Source of the DNA: Promicromonospora sp. AC04
GTDB lineage: Bacteria > Actinomycetota > Actinomycetes > Actinomycetales > Cellulomonadaceae
Length of the DNA: 64,000 bases
Reading direction: 5' to 3'
NCBI RefSeq assembly: GCF_003058225.1
Contig: NZ_QBUG01000005.1
Location: 432,850 to 496,849 of the forward strand
Both the position numbers and the translations under genes were made by a program. Positions 50,832 through 59,423 of the stretch are shown one piece after another (positions within the stretch are counted from its first letter, which is position 1; every line of letters begins with the position of its first letter). Below the pieces are notes generated by a model. The model searched no databases. It saw only the letters and a list, made by a program, of their open reading frames with translations, and had not been told where the DNA came from.

Positions 50832-53351
50832 TCAGCAGCCGGCCAGGGACACCTCCCCTCCGCGCACCACGAGCGCCACCGTGCCGCACTCGTCGGTGCG
50901 CACCACGGCTGCGCCGACGCCCGCGTACAGGTCGAGGGCCTCGTCCGTCGGGTGGCCGTACTCGTTGCCCCGGCCCGACGAGACGAGTGCCACCGCCGGA
51001 CGCAGTCGTTCCGCGAGCGCCCGCGACTGCACAGCGGACCCGTGGTGGGCCACCTTCACGACGTCGGCGCGGCCGACCAGCGGGACCAGCGCCGCCTGGC
51101 CCGCGTCCTCCAGGTCGCCGAGCAGCAGCACGTCCAGCCCGGCGGCCCGGACGGCGAGCACGACGCTCGAGTCGTTCGCCCCCTCGCCCGCGCCCGCCAG
51201 CAGCACCCGCCAGGCGAGGGTCCCTGCCGCGCCCTGGTCGCCGGTCCGCGCGGCCCGCACCGGCACGCCGGCTGCGGCGAGTGCCGCCTCGGTCGCCGCG
51301 GCGTTGGCCGCGGGCTCCGGCACCGGGGACACGAGCGCCGCCGTGACCTCGCGCCCGGCGAGGACCGGCCCGAGGCCACCCACGTGGTCCGCGTGGAAGT
51401 GGCTGAGCACGAGCAGGTCCACCCGCGCGACGCCGAGCCGGTCGAGGCAGCGGCCCGCAGCGGGCCCGTCCGGCCCCACGTCCACCACCACCGCCGACGC
51501 CGGCCCCGTCCGCAGCGCCAGCGCGTCCCCCTGCCCGACGTCGCACGCCGCCACCTGCCAGTCCGTCGGCACCCCTGAGCGGGCCGCCAGACGCGGGACC
51601 GCCACGGCGATGACCAGCGCCGCCGCCGAGGCCGCCGCCAGGAGCGCGACGAACCGCGTCCGGCTGAGCCTTCGCCGTCGTGCGGCGAGCGCCTCGCGGA
51701 GGCCGGAACGCACCGCCGCGCGCCACGACTCGGGCCAGCCCGGCCTCGGGGCGCGCCGCAGCACCGCCCACAGGGCTACCCCGGTGAGCGCGGCCAGCAG
51801 GAGCGCGCCCGCCGGCCCGCCCAGCCAGGGGGCGGTGGCACCAGGAAGAGCCGCGCACCAGTGGGCGACGGCGGCGATCCACCACGTCGCACCGCTCGCC
51901 ACCCAGGCCACGAGCCCGGCGACAGCCGGGAGCCACGGCGCGAGGACCGCGGCGACCAGCCCGAGCACCGTGGCCGGGACCAGCGCCGGCCCCGCCAGCA
52001 GGTTCGCGAGCACGGACACCGTGGACACCGTGGGGTCGAGCAGCACCAGCACCGGCCCGCACGCGGCCTGTGCGGCGAGCGGGACCGCCAGGGCGAACGC
52101 GGCGGCGTCCCCGGCCCAGGGCGCGAGCCGCGCGGCCAGCGGCGCCGCGAGCAGCACCAGCCCCGCCGTCGCCGCGGCAGACAGCGCGAACCCGAAGGAG
52201 CGGGCCAGCCACGGGTCGACCACCAGCAGCCCGACGACCGATGCCGCGAGCGCCGGGACCGACTGCGACGGCCGGCCGATCGCTACGCCCGCCAGCCCGA
52301 ACGCCGCCATGACCGCTGCCCGGAGCACGGCCGGTTCGGGCCGGACCAGCAGCACGAAGGCGAGCGACACGAGCGCGACGAGGAGCACCCTGGCCGGCCT
52401 CGGCAGCCGGGCCGTCGAGCAGAGCAGGGTCAGGGCGGCTACGACGACCGCGAAGTGGCCGCCCGAGACGGCGGTGATGTGGGACAGGCCGGAAGCTCTC
52501 ATCTCCTCAGCCAGACCGTCCGGGAGACGCGAGGTGTCGCCGATCGCCGCGCCCGGCACAAGCCCGCGCGCCTGCGGGGACAGCGGGTCGGTCACGTCGA
52601 GGAGCGCCGCGCGGTGGGTATCGAGCACGCGGAGCGCCGACGGCGGTGCGCGGATCTCGGTAGTGGCATCGGCCGTCAGGCGCGCGGTCTCCGCCGCGCC
52701 AGGATCGGCCGGCCGCAGCGCGCCCGACACGGTCACCGTTGCCCCGTATCGGGGCGCGGCGCTCGACAGCACCTGTACGTGCCCTCGCGCCGCCGACTCG
52801 ACGCCCCCGGCGTCCACCGCACGGGCGGCCAGTACCCAGCGATGCTTACTCGCGCCTGGGGTGCTCGGAACGCTTAGGGCGCTCGGAATGTTCGGAGTGC
52901 TCGGGGTGCTTGGGGCGCTCGGGGTGCTCGGGGTGCTCGGGGTGCTCGGGGCGAAGGAGAACAGCTCGGGCTGGGAGGCCACGACGCCGGTGAGCGTCGC
53001 GGTCACCCGCTGCTCGGCGAGGCCTGCGAGCGGGGCACGGCCGGCAAGCTGAACGTGTGCGGAGGCCGTGACCGCGAGGACGCACGCGGCAGCGAGAACG
53101 GTATGCGCGACTCCGGGCCCGACGGCGGGCTCGGTTGCGAGCGGCGCGGCGGGCAGTGGGCCAGGTTCGGCGGCAGGCGGCGCGCCGCGTCGCGACCAGG
53201 CCGCCACGACCACCATGGCCAGGTATGCGGCCGCAACGATCGCCGCGACCAGCCCTGTCGCCGAGCCGCTCCAGGCCGCACCCGGCCCCGTCAGCAGCCA
53301 CGCCGCGACCCAGACGGCCAGGGCAGCGGGCACCATCCGCAGGTCGATCAT
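50832..53351 (-). CDS. comEC: ComEC/Rec2-type DNA uptake channel
   Basis: 839 residues. N-terminal membrane helices, a DUF4131/OB-like domain (about 110-250), the competence membrane domain with GLSHITAVSGGHFA, and a C-terminal metallo-beta-lactamase-like domain with DVGQGDALAL and LSHFHADHVGG. It imports single-stranded DNA. The OB-like region holds an unusual Ser/Thr/Pro tract coded by 9-base repeats (52857-52952). The ATG at 53351 overlaps the comEA stop (ATGA). Competence itself is unproven, as the pilus genes are not in this window. Confidence 0.92.
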   Translation of the reverse strand: MIDLRMVPAALAVWVAAWLLTGPGAAWSGSATGLVAAIVAAAYLAMVVVAAWSRRGAPPAAEPGPLPAAPLATEPAVGPGVAHTVLAAACVLAVTASAHVQLAGRAPLAGLAEQRVTATLTGVVASQPELFSFAPSTPSTPSTPSAPSTPSTPNIPSALSVPSTPGASKHRWVLAARAVDAGGVESAARGHVQVLSSAAPRYGATVTVSGALRPADPGAAETARLTADATTEIRAPPSALRVLDTHRAALLDVTDPLSPQARGLVPGAAIGDTSRLPDGLAEEMRASGLSHITAVSGGHFAVVVAALTLLCSTARLPRPARVLLVALVSLAFVLLVRPEPAVLRAAVMAAFGLAGVAIGRPSQSVPALAASVVGLLVVDPWLARSFGFALSAAATAGLVLLAAPLAARLAPWAGDAAAFALAVPLAAQAACGPVLVLLDPTVSTVSVLANLLAGPALVPATVLGLVAAVLAPWLPAVAGLVAWVASGATWWIAAVAHWCAALPGATAPWLGGPAGALLLAALTGVALWAVLRRAPRPGWPESWRAAVRSGLREALAARRRRLSRTRFVALLAAASAAALVIAVAVPRLAARSGVPTDWQVAACDVGQGDALALRTGPASAVVVDVGPDGPAAGRCLDRLGVARVDLLVLSHFHADHVGGLGPVLAGREVTAALVSPVPEPAANAAATEAALAAAGVPVRAARTGDQGAAGTLAWRVLLAGAGEGANDSSVVLAVRAAGLDVLLLGDLEDAGQAALVPLVGRADVVKVAHHGSAVQSRALAERLRPAVALVSSGRGNEYGHPTDEALDLYAGVGAAVVRTDECGTVALVVRGGEVSLAGC
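52857..52952 (-). repeat. Degenerate 9-base repeat tract inside comEC
   Basis: About ten copies of a 9-base unit related to CTCGGGGTG (plus strand), giving repeated Ser-Thr-Pro triplets. Copies nearest 52,950 are identical, and the 3' copies are diverged. Confidence 0.8.
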
Positions 53352-54460
53352 GGCCCCACCCGCGCAGCGGCGCGGATCTCGTCCAGGGTGGCCGGGCCGA
53401 TACCCGGTACGTCCTCCAGCTCGTCCACGCTCGCGAACGGCCCGTTCGTCTCGCGCCACTCGACGATCGCCTGCGCGATCGACGGCCCGACGCCGGGGAG
53501 CGCCTCCAGTGCTGCAGCGTCCGCGGTATTGATGTCGACGCCGCCCCCGCTTGCCCCGGGTCGACCGCCCGAAACGCCCTGCCCGCCCGCACCCGGCACC
53601 GACGCTCCCGGCACAGACGCTCCGGGCAGGGACTCCCCCGGCTTCGGCACATACAGCTGCTCACCGTCGACCACCGTTCGGGCCAGGTTCACGGCGGTCA
53701 GGTCGGCCTTGCGGGTCACACCCCCGGCGGCCTTGACGGCGTCGGCTACCCGGGCGCCGTCGGGCAGGGTGACCAGGCCTGGCCTGGCCACCTCCCCGAC
53801 CACATGCACCAGCAGGCCGCCGCCTGACGCGGCTGCGCCCGCTGCCGCATCCGGACCGGCTGCACCCGACTGCTGGGCCGACCCGGCCGGACCCGGACCG
53901 CTCCCGGCGAACGGACTCGCCGATTCCCCTGCGGCTCCCTCGCCCGCAGATGCCTCGTCCGCGGGCCCCTCATCCGCACTCATCGAGGCGAGCGGCTCGA
54001 CGCCGTCGCCGCGCATCGAGAGCGCCGCCACACCCACCCCGAGCAGGAGCACGGCCACGACGGCGACCACCGCCGTCGTGCCGGTCAGGGCCCACCGGCG
54101 GGCACCGTGCTCGCCCCGCGGGTCGACCGGGTGGCCGTGCGCGGCCGCGTACGCCGCCGCCACGCCCGTGGCGAACCGCCGGGCGCGCAGGCGCGCCACC
54201 AGCTCGTCGGCCCGGGCCGCGTCGCCGGCGTCGGCGCCGGCCGACTCGGTGGACGGGTGAGCGGCCCACCCGTCCACCGGGCGAACCTCCGGCTGAACGG
54301 ACGAGCGAGCGTCCGGCCTTATCGGCGAGTGAGCTTCAGGCTCGGTCGGTGGACGAGCTTCAGGCTCGGCGAACGGCGGAGCTGCCGGGCCGCTCGGCCC
54401 GCGCACCGGGCCGAACGGCCAGGGGTCGGGGCGGCGCTGTTGTGCGGTCTCTGGCTGCAT
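53348..54460 (-). CDS. comEA: ComEA-type helix-hairpin-helix DNA-binding protein
   Basis: 370 residues. A disordered Pro/Glu-rich N-terminus (about 1-95), one membrane helix (TTAVVAVVAVLLLGVGVAAL), a linker, an SLBB domain (HVVGEVARPGLVTLPDGARV) and a C-terminal (HhH)2 domain (DINTADAAALEALPGVGPSI). It binds DNA outside the membrane and passes it to ComEC. TAGCGT (54469-54474, minus strand) lies 8 bases before the ATG, so the operon may be leaderless. Confidence 0.93.
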   Translation of the reverse strand: MQPETAQQRRPDPWPFGPVRGPSGPAAPPFAEPEARPPTEPEAHSPIRPDARSSVQPEVRPVDGWAAHPSTESAGADAGDAARADELVARLRARRFATGVAAAYAAAHGHPVDPRGEHGARRWALTGTTAVVAVVAVLLLGVGVAALSMRGDGVEPLASMSADEGPADEASAGEGAAGESASPFAGSGPGPAGSAQQSGAAGPDAAAGAAASGGGLLVHVVGEVARPGLVTLPDGARVADAVKAAGGVTRKADLTAVNLARTVVDGEQLYVPKPGESLPGASVPGASVPGAGGQGVSGGRPGASGGGVDINTADAAALEALPGVGPSIAQAIVEWRETNGPFASVDELEDVPGIGPATLDEIRAAARVGP

Positions 54461-54468
54461 GACTCAGG

Positions 54469-54474
54469 ACGCTA
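54469..54474 (-). promoter_or_regulatory. -10 element of comEA-comEC
   Basis: TAGCGT on the minus strand, 8 bases before the ATG at 54460. Confidence 0.4.
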
Positions 54475-54717
54475 TGCGCGCGCCGCGCCCCTCGACCGGG
54501 CCCTGTGGCCCGCCTGTGCACAGACCCGGAGAACAGTCCCCTGTGGTCGCGCTCGTACCCGCACCGGGCCACCACGAGGGTCTGCGCGTTCGAAGCACGA
54601 GTCTTGTCGAGGTCCACCGATGAGTTCTCCCCGGCGCCGTCGTCGGACCTGGCAGACCCGCGAGAACCCGAGCGGGACCCCCAGACCCGCACCACGCGAA
54701 ACGGACCAGGAGCGATC

Positions 54718-55590
54718 ATGACCGACAAGAAGACCCTCACCCTCGAAGTGCCGGGCGCCGTCCTCACCTACGACGTGCGCGAGGCCGCTGCCCCGACCGA
54801 CGAACCGCCGCTGCTGCTGATCGGCCTGCCGATGGGCGCGGAGGGCTTCACCACGCTCGCGAGCCACTTCACCGACCGCACCGTGGTGACCTACGACCCG
54901 CGCGGCATCGAGCGCAGCACCAGGGAGCTGAACGGGGACCTGCCCGGCGTCCCGACCTTCGCCGATGACGTGCACCGTGTCATCAGGGCAGTCGGTGGCG
55001 GCCCCGTCGACCTGTTCGGCTCCAGCGGCGGCGCGGTCGTGGCGCTCGAGCTCGCCACGGCGCACCCGGAGGATGTGCGGAGCGTCATCGCGCACGAGCC
55101 GCCGCTGCCGACGGCGCTGCCGGACCGCGACGCCGTGATCGCCGCCATGACCGACATCCACGACACCTACCAGGCCAAGGGCTCCGGGCCCGCCATGGCA
55201 AAGTTCATCAACCTGGTCATGGTCACGGACGAGCTCACGGCGGACTACGCGAACCAGCCGGCCCCTGACCCGGCGCAGTTCGGCCTGCCGACCGAGGACG
55301 ACGGCTCCCGCGACGACCTGCTGCTCGGCGTCAACATGCTGACCATCCCCTCGTACGTGCCGGCCTACGAGACCATCAGGACCGGCACACCCCGCGTCGT
55401 GATCGGCATCGGCGCGGACTCGGGCGGGGGTCTGGCCGCTCGGTCCGCCCAGGCGGCCGCGGCCCTGCTCGGCGCCGAGCCCGTCGAGTTCCCCGGCGGC
55501 CACGGCGGCTTCAGCGGCGGCGAGTACGGCCAGCCGGCCGACAAGCCGGTCGAGTTCGCGGCAAAGCTGCGCGAGGCCCTGGCCGGCTGA
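54718..55590 (+). CDS. Alpha/beta hydrolase
   Basis: 290 residues. Nucleophile serine in DLFGSSGGAVVAL (GxSxG), His near the C-terminus in GGHGGFSGG, and VVTYDPRGIERST after the first strands; the fold is complete. The ATG at 54718 has CAGGAGC 6-9 bases upstream; upstream in-frame sequence is Arg-rich and not conserved in character. The substrate is unknown. A long inverted repeat lies 33 bases after the stop. Confidence 0.9.
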   Translation: MTDKKTLTLEVPGAVLTYDVREAAAPTDEPPLLLIGLPMGAEGFTTLASHFTDRTVVTYDPRGIERSTRELNGDLPGVPTFADDVHRVIRAVGGGPVDLFGSSGGAVVALELATAHPEDVRSVIAHEPPLPTALPDRDAVIAAMTDIHDTYQAKGSGPAMAKFINLVMVTDELTADYANQPAPDPAQFGLPTEDDGSRDDLLLGVNMLTIPSYVPAYETIRTGTPRVVIGIGADSGGGLAARSAQAAAALLGAEPVEFPGGHGGFSGGEYGQPADKPVEFAAKLREALAG

Positions 55591-55622
55591 GGCACCGCCG
55601 CCCGGCTCAGGCCACCTCCGGC

Positions 55623-55686
55623 TGGTCGGCAAGATGTCAGGTGGTCAGCACCTCGGGGTGCTGACCACCTGATGTCTTGCCGACCA
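55623..55686. terminator. 30-base-arm inverted repeat between convergent genes
   Basis: Arms 55623-55652 and 55657-55686 with two mismatches and a 4-base loop, between the hydrolase stop (55590) and the degV stop (55734). Confidence 0.75.
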
Positions 55687-55733
55687 CCGCAGCCCGGGCC
55701 GCGTGGCGTCCGCAACTCAGTACGTGCGGCGTC

Positions 55734-56615
55734 TCAGTGCGCGTGGTCGCCCAGGTCAGCGACGACGACGGCGAGCGTGCCCGGGCCCACGTGCACCCCG
55801 AGGACGGCACTCAGCGGCGTGACCTCGACGTCCGCCCGTGTCCGGGTGTGCAGGCGGCCGGCAAGCGCGAGCGCTCGGTCGTGCGCGCCGAAGTGGTGCA
55901 CGGCGACGACCGGTCGCTTCGCCTCGGCGACGAAGCCCGCCGCCAGCTCCAGCAGCCGCTCGGCCCCTGCGGCGCGGGTGCGGACGCGCTGGTAGAGCTC
56001 GACGGCGCCGTCGGACAGCCGCAGGATCGGCTTGACGCCGAGGACCGTGCCGAGCGCGGCGGCCGGCCCGGACAGGCGTCCGCCGCGGCGCAGGTGCTCA
56101 AGGGTGTCGACCACGAACACGGCGTTCGCGGTCCCGGCGACCTCGATGGCCCGGGCGGCGACGTGGGCGGCGTCGGCCCCGGAGGCGGCGCACTCGGCCG
56201 CAGCGCGGGCGGCGAAGCCGAGGCCGGCGGCGCCCGTCCGCGAGTCGACGGCGCGCACCTGCAGGGGCGACCGCGCGGCGGCCGTGCCCGCCGAGCCGAC
56301 GGTGCCGGAGAGCGCACCCGAGAGGTGCACCGACACGATGGAGCGGGCGCCCTCGTCACCCAGGCGACGGTAGACCGCGGCAAAGGCCTCGGGCGACGGC
56401 TGCGAGGTCGTCACCTGCTCGCCCTCGGCGACGAGCTCGGCCAGCCGCTCGGGCGTGATGTCCTCGCCCTCGGCGTAGGCGTCGTCCCCCACCAGGACAC
56501 GCAGGGGCACCACGACCGGGCCGCCCGGCAGACCGGCGGGCAGGCAGGCGGTCGAGTCGGTGACGACCCGCACCTCCTGGGGTGCCGGGCGGGAAGGACG
56601 ACGTCGGTTGCGCAT
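55734..56615 (-). CDS. DegV-family fatty acid-binding protein
   Basis: 293 residues. VTDSTACLP, EQVTTSQPSPEAF, SVHLSGALSGT and TLEHLRRGGRLSG are the four DegV blocks; the Ser/Thr pair that holds the carboxylate head is present. FakB-like proteins present fatty acids to FakA kinase, but no fakA is adjacent. TAGAGT (56625-56630, minus strand) lies 9 bases before the ATG. It is divergent from the HerA-like gene. Confidence 0.92.
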   Translation of the reverse strand: MRNRRRPSRPAPQEVRVVTDSTACLPAGLPGGPVVVPLRVLVGDDAYAEGEDITPERLAELVAEGEQVTTSQPSPEAFAAVYRRLGDEGARSIVSVHLSGALSGTVGSAGTAAARSPLQVRAVDSRTGAAGLGFAARAAAECAASGADAAHVAARAIEVAGTANAVFVVDTLEHLRRGGRLSGPAAALGTVLGVKPILRLSDGAVELYQRVRTRAAGAERLLELAAGFVAEAKRPVVAVHHFGAHDRALALAGRLHTRTRADVEVTPLSAVLGVHVGPGTLAVVVADLGDHAH

Positions 56616-56624
56616 GACCGCGCC

Positions 56625-56630
56625 ACTCTA
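56625..56630 (-). promoter_or_regulatory. Possible -10 element of degV
   Basis: TAGAGT on the minus strand, 9 bases before the ATG at 56615, slightly further than at other leaderless genes. Confidence 0.3.
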
Positions 56631-56696
56631 TCCGCGCGAGGAACCGGACGACGAAACCGCGTCGGCGCCTCCCCGCGCGCGGCGCGAGCGCCCGCC

Positions 56697-56702
56697 TAGC
56701 AT
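56697..56702 (+). promoter_or_regulatory. -10 element of leaderless HerA-like gene
   Basis: TAGCAT, 7 bases before the ATG at 56710. Confidence 0.5.
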
Positions 56703-56709
56703 CCGAGAC

Positions 56710-58542
56710 ATGCCCGACGCATCGACCCCAGACCTTGCCGCTCTGCGCGAGGCCGCTGCGGCGGCCCAGAAGGCCCTCGAGGAGGCGGAACGGGCCGCCG
56801 TGCCGACGACGGCGCCGGCCCCGGCGTCCGAGGTCGAGCCCGTCCGGGACACTCCGGAGACGCCCGGCGCCACCGCCGTCGTCGCCCCGGATGCCCCATC
56901 CGCCCCAGCGGCACCGGCACCCGAGGCGACGAGCGACGACGCCCCAGCACCGCAGGGCTACGCCGCCAAGGTCGCCGCGGGCTACGCGGCGGAGGCCACG
57001 CTGCCGCTGGGCGCCCTCCTGGAGGGCGAGCCGGGCGGCGAAGCCACCCCGAACCCGCAGGTCCAGGTAGGTTTCGCGCTGTCGATGCTGAACCGGCACG
57101 GCCTCGTGGCCGGCGCGACGGGAACCGGCAAGACCAAGACGCTGCAGGGCATGGCCGAGGGGCTCTCGCTGGCCGGGGTGCCCGTGTTCCTGGCGGACGT
57201 CAAGGGCGACCTGTCCGGCCTGGCGCTCCCTGGCCCGGACAACCCGAAGGTCGCGGAGCGCGCGGCGAGCATCGGGCAGGACTGGACGCCCACCCAGTAC
57301 CCGGTCGAGTTCTACTCGCTGGGCGGCATCGGCAAGGGCGTGCCGATCCGCACGACGATCACCGACTTCGGCCCGCTGCTGCTGTCCAAGGTGCTCGGCC
57401 TGAACGAGACGCAGGAGTCGAGCCTCACCCTGATCTTCCACTGGGCCGACAAGAAGGGCCTGGCGCTGCTCGACCTCAAGGACCTGCAGTCGGTGATCGC
57501 CTACCTGACCTCGGACGAGGGCAAGGGCGAGCTCAAAGGCATCGGCGGCGTCTCGGCGGCCACGGCAGGTGTCATCCTGCGCGAGATCGTGGGCCTGGAG
57601 GGGCAGGGGGCCGACGTGTTCTTCGGTGAGCCGGCGTTCTCGACGTCGGACCTCATCGCGGCCAAGGGCGACCTCGGCGTGCTGAGCGTGCTGGAGCTGC
57701 CCGCCGTCCAGGACCGGCCCCAGTTGTTCTCGACCTTCCTCATGTGGCTGCTCGCCGACCTCTTCCAGGAGCTGCCCGAGGTGGGCGACGTCGACAAGCC
57801 CAAGCTCGTCTTCTTCTTCGACGAGGCGCACCTGCTGTTCGCGGACGCCTCGAAGGACTTCCTGCAGCAGGTCGTCCAGACCGTCCGGCTGATCCGGTCC
57901 AAGGGCGTCGGCGTCTTTTTCGTGACCCAGTCGCCGAAGGACGTGCCCTCCGACGTCCTGGCCCAGCTCGGCAACCGGGTGCAGCACGCGCTGCGCGCCT
58001 TCACACCCGACGACGCCACCGCGCTCCGCGCCGCTGCCCGCACCTTCCCGAAGTCGCCCTACGACCTGGAGCGGCTGCTGCAGGAGCTCGGCACCGGCGA
58101 GGCAGTCGTCACAGTGCTCACCGAGAAGGGCGCGCCCTCGCCGGTCGCGTGGACCCGGGTGCGGGCGCCGCAGGCTTCGATGGAGCCGGCGGGTGATGCC
58201 GTGATCGACCAGATCGTAGCGGCGTCTCCCGGCCAGGCGAGGTACGGCACGGCGGTCGACGCCGAGTCAGCGTTCGAGCTGCTCCAGGCGAAGACCCAGG
58301 AGCAGGCGGCCGGGCAGGCCGCCGCCGACGGGTCAGCCACCGCGGCCGAGGACGAGCGGGAGCTCGCCAGGGAGCGGGCCCGCCTCGAGAGGGAGTCCGC
58401 CACCCGCGAGAAGGCGGAGGCGCGGCACAAGGAACAGGCCGCCCGCGACCGGAACCGCGTGGTGGGCTCGCTGGCCAGGACGGCGGGCACGGTAATAGTC
58501 CGCGAGCTGACCCGCTCACTGTTCGGCACCCGCCGCCGCTGA
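56710..58542 (+). CDS. HerA-like helicase/translocase ATPase (DUF853, YjgR type)
   Basis: 610 residues. Walker A is GATGTGKTKTLQGMAEGL and Walker B is LVFFFDEAHLLF; arginine-finger and sensor segments around FVTQSPKDVPSDVL follow. The N-terminal 95 residues are an Ala/Pro-rich linker after a short coiled coil; residues about 540-595 are a Glu/Arg coiled coil. DUF853 proteins are DNA-pumping-type ATPases of unknown role. No NurA-like nuclease is adjacent. Leaderless ATG start. Confidence 0.93.
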   Translation: MPDASTPDLAALREAAAAAQKALEEAERAAVPTTAPAPASEVEPVRDTPETPGATAVVAPDAPSAPAAPAPEATSDDAPAPQGYAAKVAAGYAAEATLPLGALLEGEPGGEATPNPQVQVGFALSMLNRHGLVAGATGTGKTKTLQGMAEGLSLAGVPVFLADVKGDLSGLALPGPDNPKVAERAASIGQDWTPTQYPVEFYSLGGIGKGVPIRTTITDFGPLLLSKVLGLNETQESSLTLIFHWADKKGLALLDLKDLQSVIAYLTSDEGKGELKGIGGVSAATAGVILREIVGLEGQGADVFFGEPAFSTSDLIAAKGDLGVLSVLELPAVQDRPQLFSTFLMWLLADLFQELPEVGDVDKPKLVFFFDEAHLLFADASKDFLQQVVQTVRLIRSKGVGVFFVTQSPKDVPSDVLAQLGNRVQHALRAFTPDDATALRAAARTFPKSPYDLERLLQELGTGEAVVTVLTEKGAPSPVAWTRVRAPQASMEPAGDAVIDQIVAASPGQARYGTAVDAESAFELLQAKTQEQAAGQAAADGSATAAEDERELARERARLERESATREKAEARHKEQAARDRNRVVGSLARTAGTVIVRELTRSLFGTRRR

Positions 58543-58595
58543 CGAGACCGCAATCTCAGCGAGCGCAACCCATACGGGCCGTGTGAAACTCGGGC

Positions 58596-59297
58596 GTGCT
58601 CTTCGCTTACATAGACGAGACCTCGAACGCACGGTGCTACCGCGCGGTCGGCCTGATCGTTCGTGCGGCCGAAATACGCCCGTTCGCTGAACAACTCGAC
58701 TCGGTCGTCGCGCGGGCAGCCGACTCATTCGAGGGAATCAGCGCTGACATCGAGCTCCACGGCCACGACCTGTTCGGCGCGACACAGGAATGGGCCCCTC
58801 TCAAGCCTGTCGTGCGAGCTCGCATCTCGATCTATCGACAAGCGCTCGACGTGACAGCGGAGTATGCAGAAGGCATCTGGGTTGAAGGGCTGGACCGGAA
58901 AGGGTTCCGAGACCGCTACGCCGACCAGCATGACGAACACATCGCGGTGCTCCTCCACCTCCTCGAGAAGCTGAACAAGTACGCCAACCGACACGGCGAA
59001 GACCTGGTGGTCATCGCCGACGAGCACCGGACAGCCAAGAGCGCCCAAGCCGCGTTGCGCCGAGCGCGCCGTGAACGCATCTGGGGATATCGAGGCAAGC
59101 CGCAGCGCATAGCCGACACGATCTATTTCGTCTCGTCAGCAGGGAGCCGGCTCGTCCAGGCGGCGGACCTCGTCGCATTCCTCTATCAGCGACTGGCTGA
59201 TGGAGTTGATCGCGACGAGCGCGCGGTCACAGCGAACAAGAACCTCTGGTCGGCCCTGGAGAACGTCCCCGTGCATGACCGGCTCTGGGAGCCCTAG
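58596..59297 (+). CDS. DUF3800 family protein (predicted nuclease fold)
   Basis: 233 residues. FAYIDET at the start, ELHGHDLF, VVIADEH near residue 150 and LVQAADLVAFL near the C-terminus are the DUF3800 acidic motifs, thought to form an RNase H-like metal site. The coding DNA has more A/T than its neighbours, so recent acquisition is possible. GTG start, no Shine-Dalgarno and no clear -10. DUF3800 genes are frequent in defence and mobile regions, but none is recognisable here. It has its own terminator hairpin. Confidence 0.85.
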   Translation: MLFAYIDETSNARCYRAVGLIVRAAEIRPFAEQLDSVVARAADSFEGISADIELHGHDLFGATQEWAPLKPVVRARISIYRQALDVTAEYAEGIWVEGLDRKGFRDRYADQHDEHIAVLLHLLEKLNKYANRHGEDLVVIADEHRTAKSAQAALRRARRERIWGYRGKPQRIADTIYFVSSAGSRLVQAADLVAFLYQRLADGVDRDERAVTANKNLWSALENVPVHDRLWEP

Positions 59298-59306
59298 ACG
59301 CACGAC

Positions 59307-59328
59307 AGCCCCCGACTGTGCGGGGGCT
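59307..59328 (+). terminator. Terminator hairpin of the DUF3800 gene
   Basis: AGCCCCCG and CGGGGGCT arms (59307-59314, 59321-59328) around a 6-base loop, 10 bases after the stop. The remaining 59,329-59,423 shows nothing else. Confidence 0.65.
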
Positions 59329-59423
59329 GAAGGCAGGGCGCTCAGGATCTCTCCCTCTTGCGCTCTTTCACTATAGGCCTAGCGCCGTACGTGGTCCAAT
59401 GCCACCTCACGACGGCTGATCTG

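Noticed and set aside
50832..54460. Evidence that the strain is naturally competent
   Set aside because: comEA and comEC alone are widespread in non-competent actinobacteria; pilus genes are not visible here.
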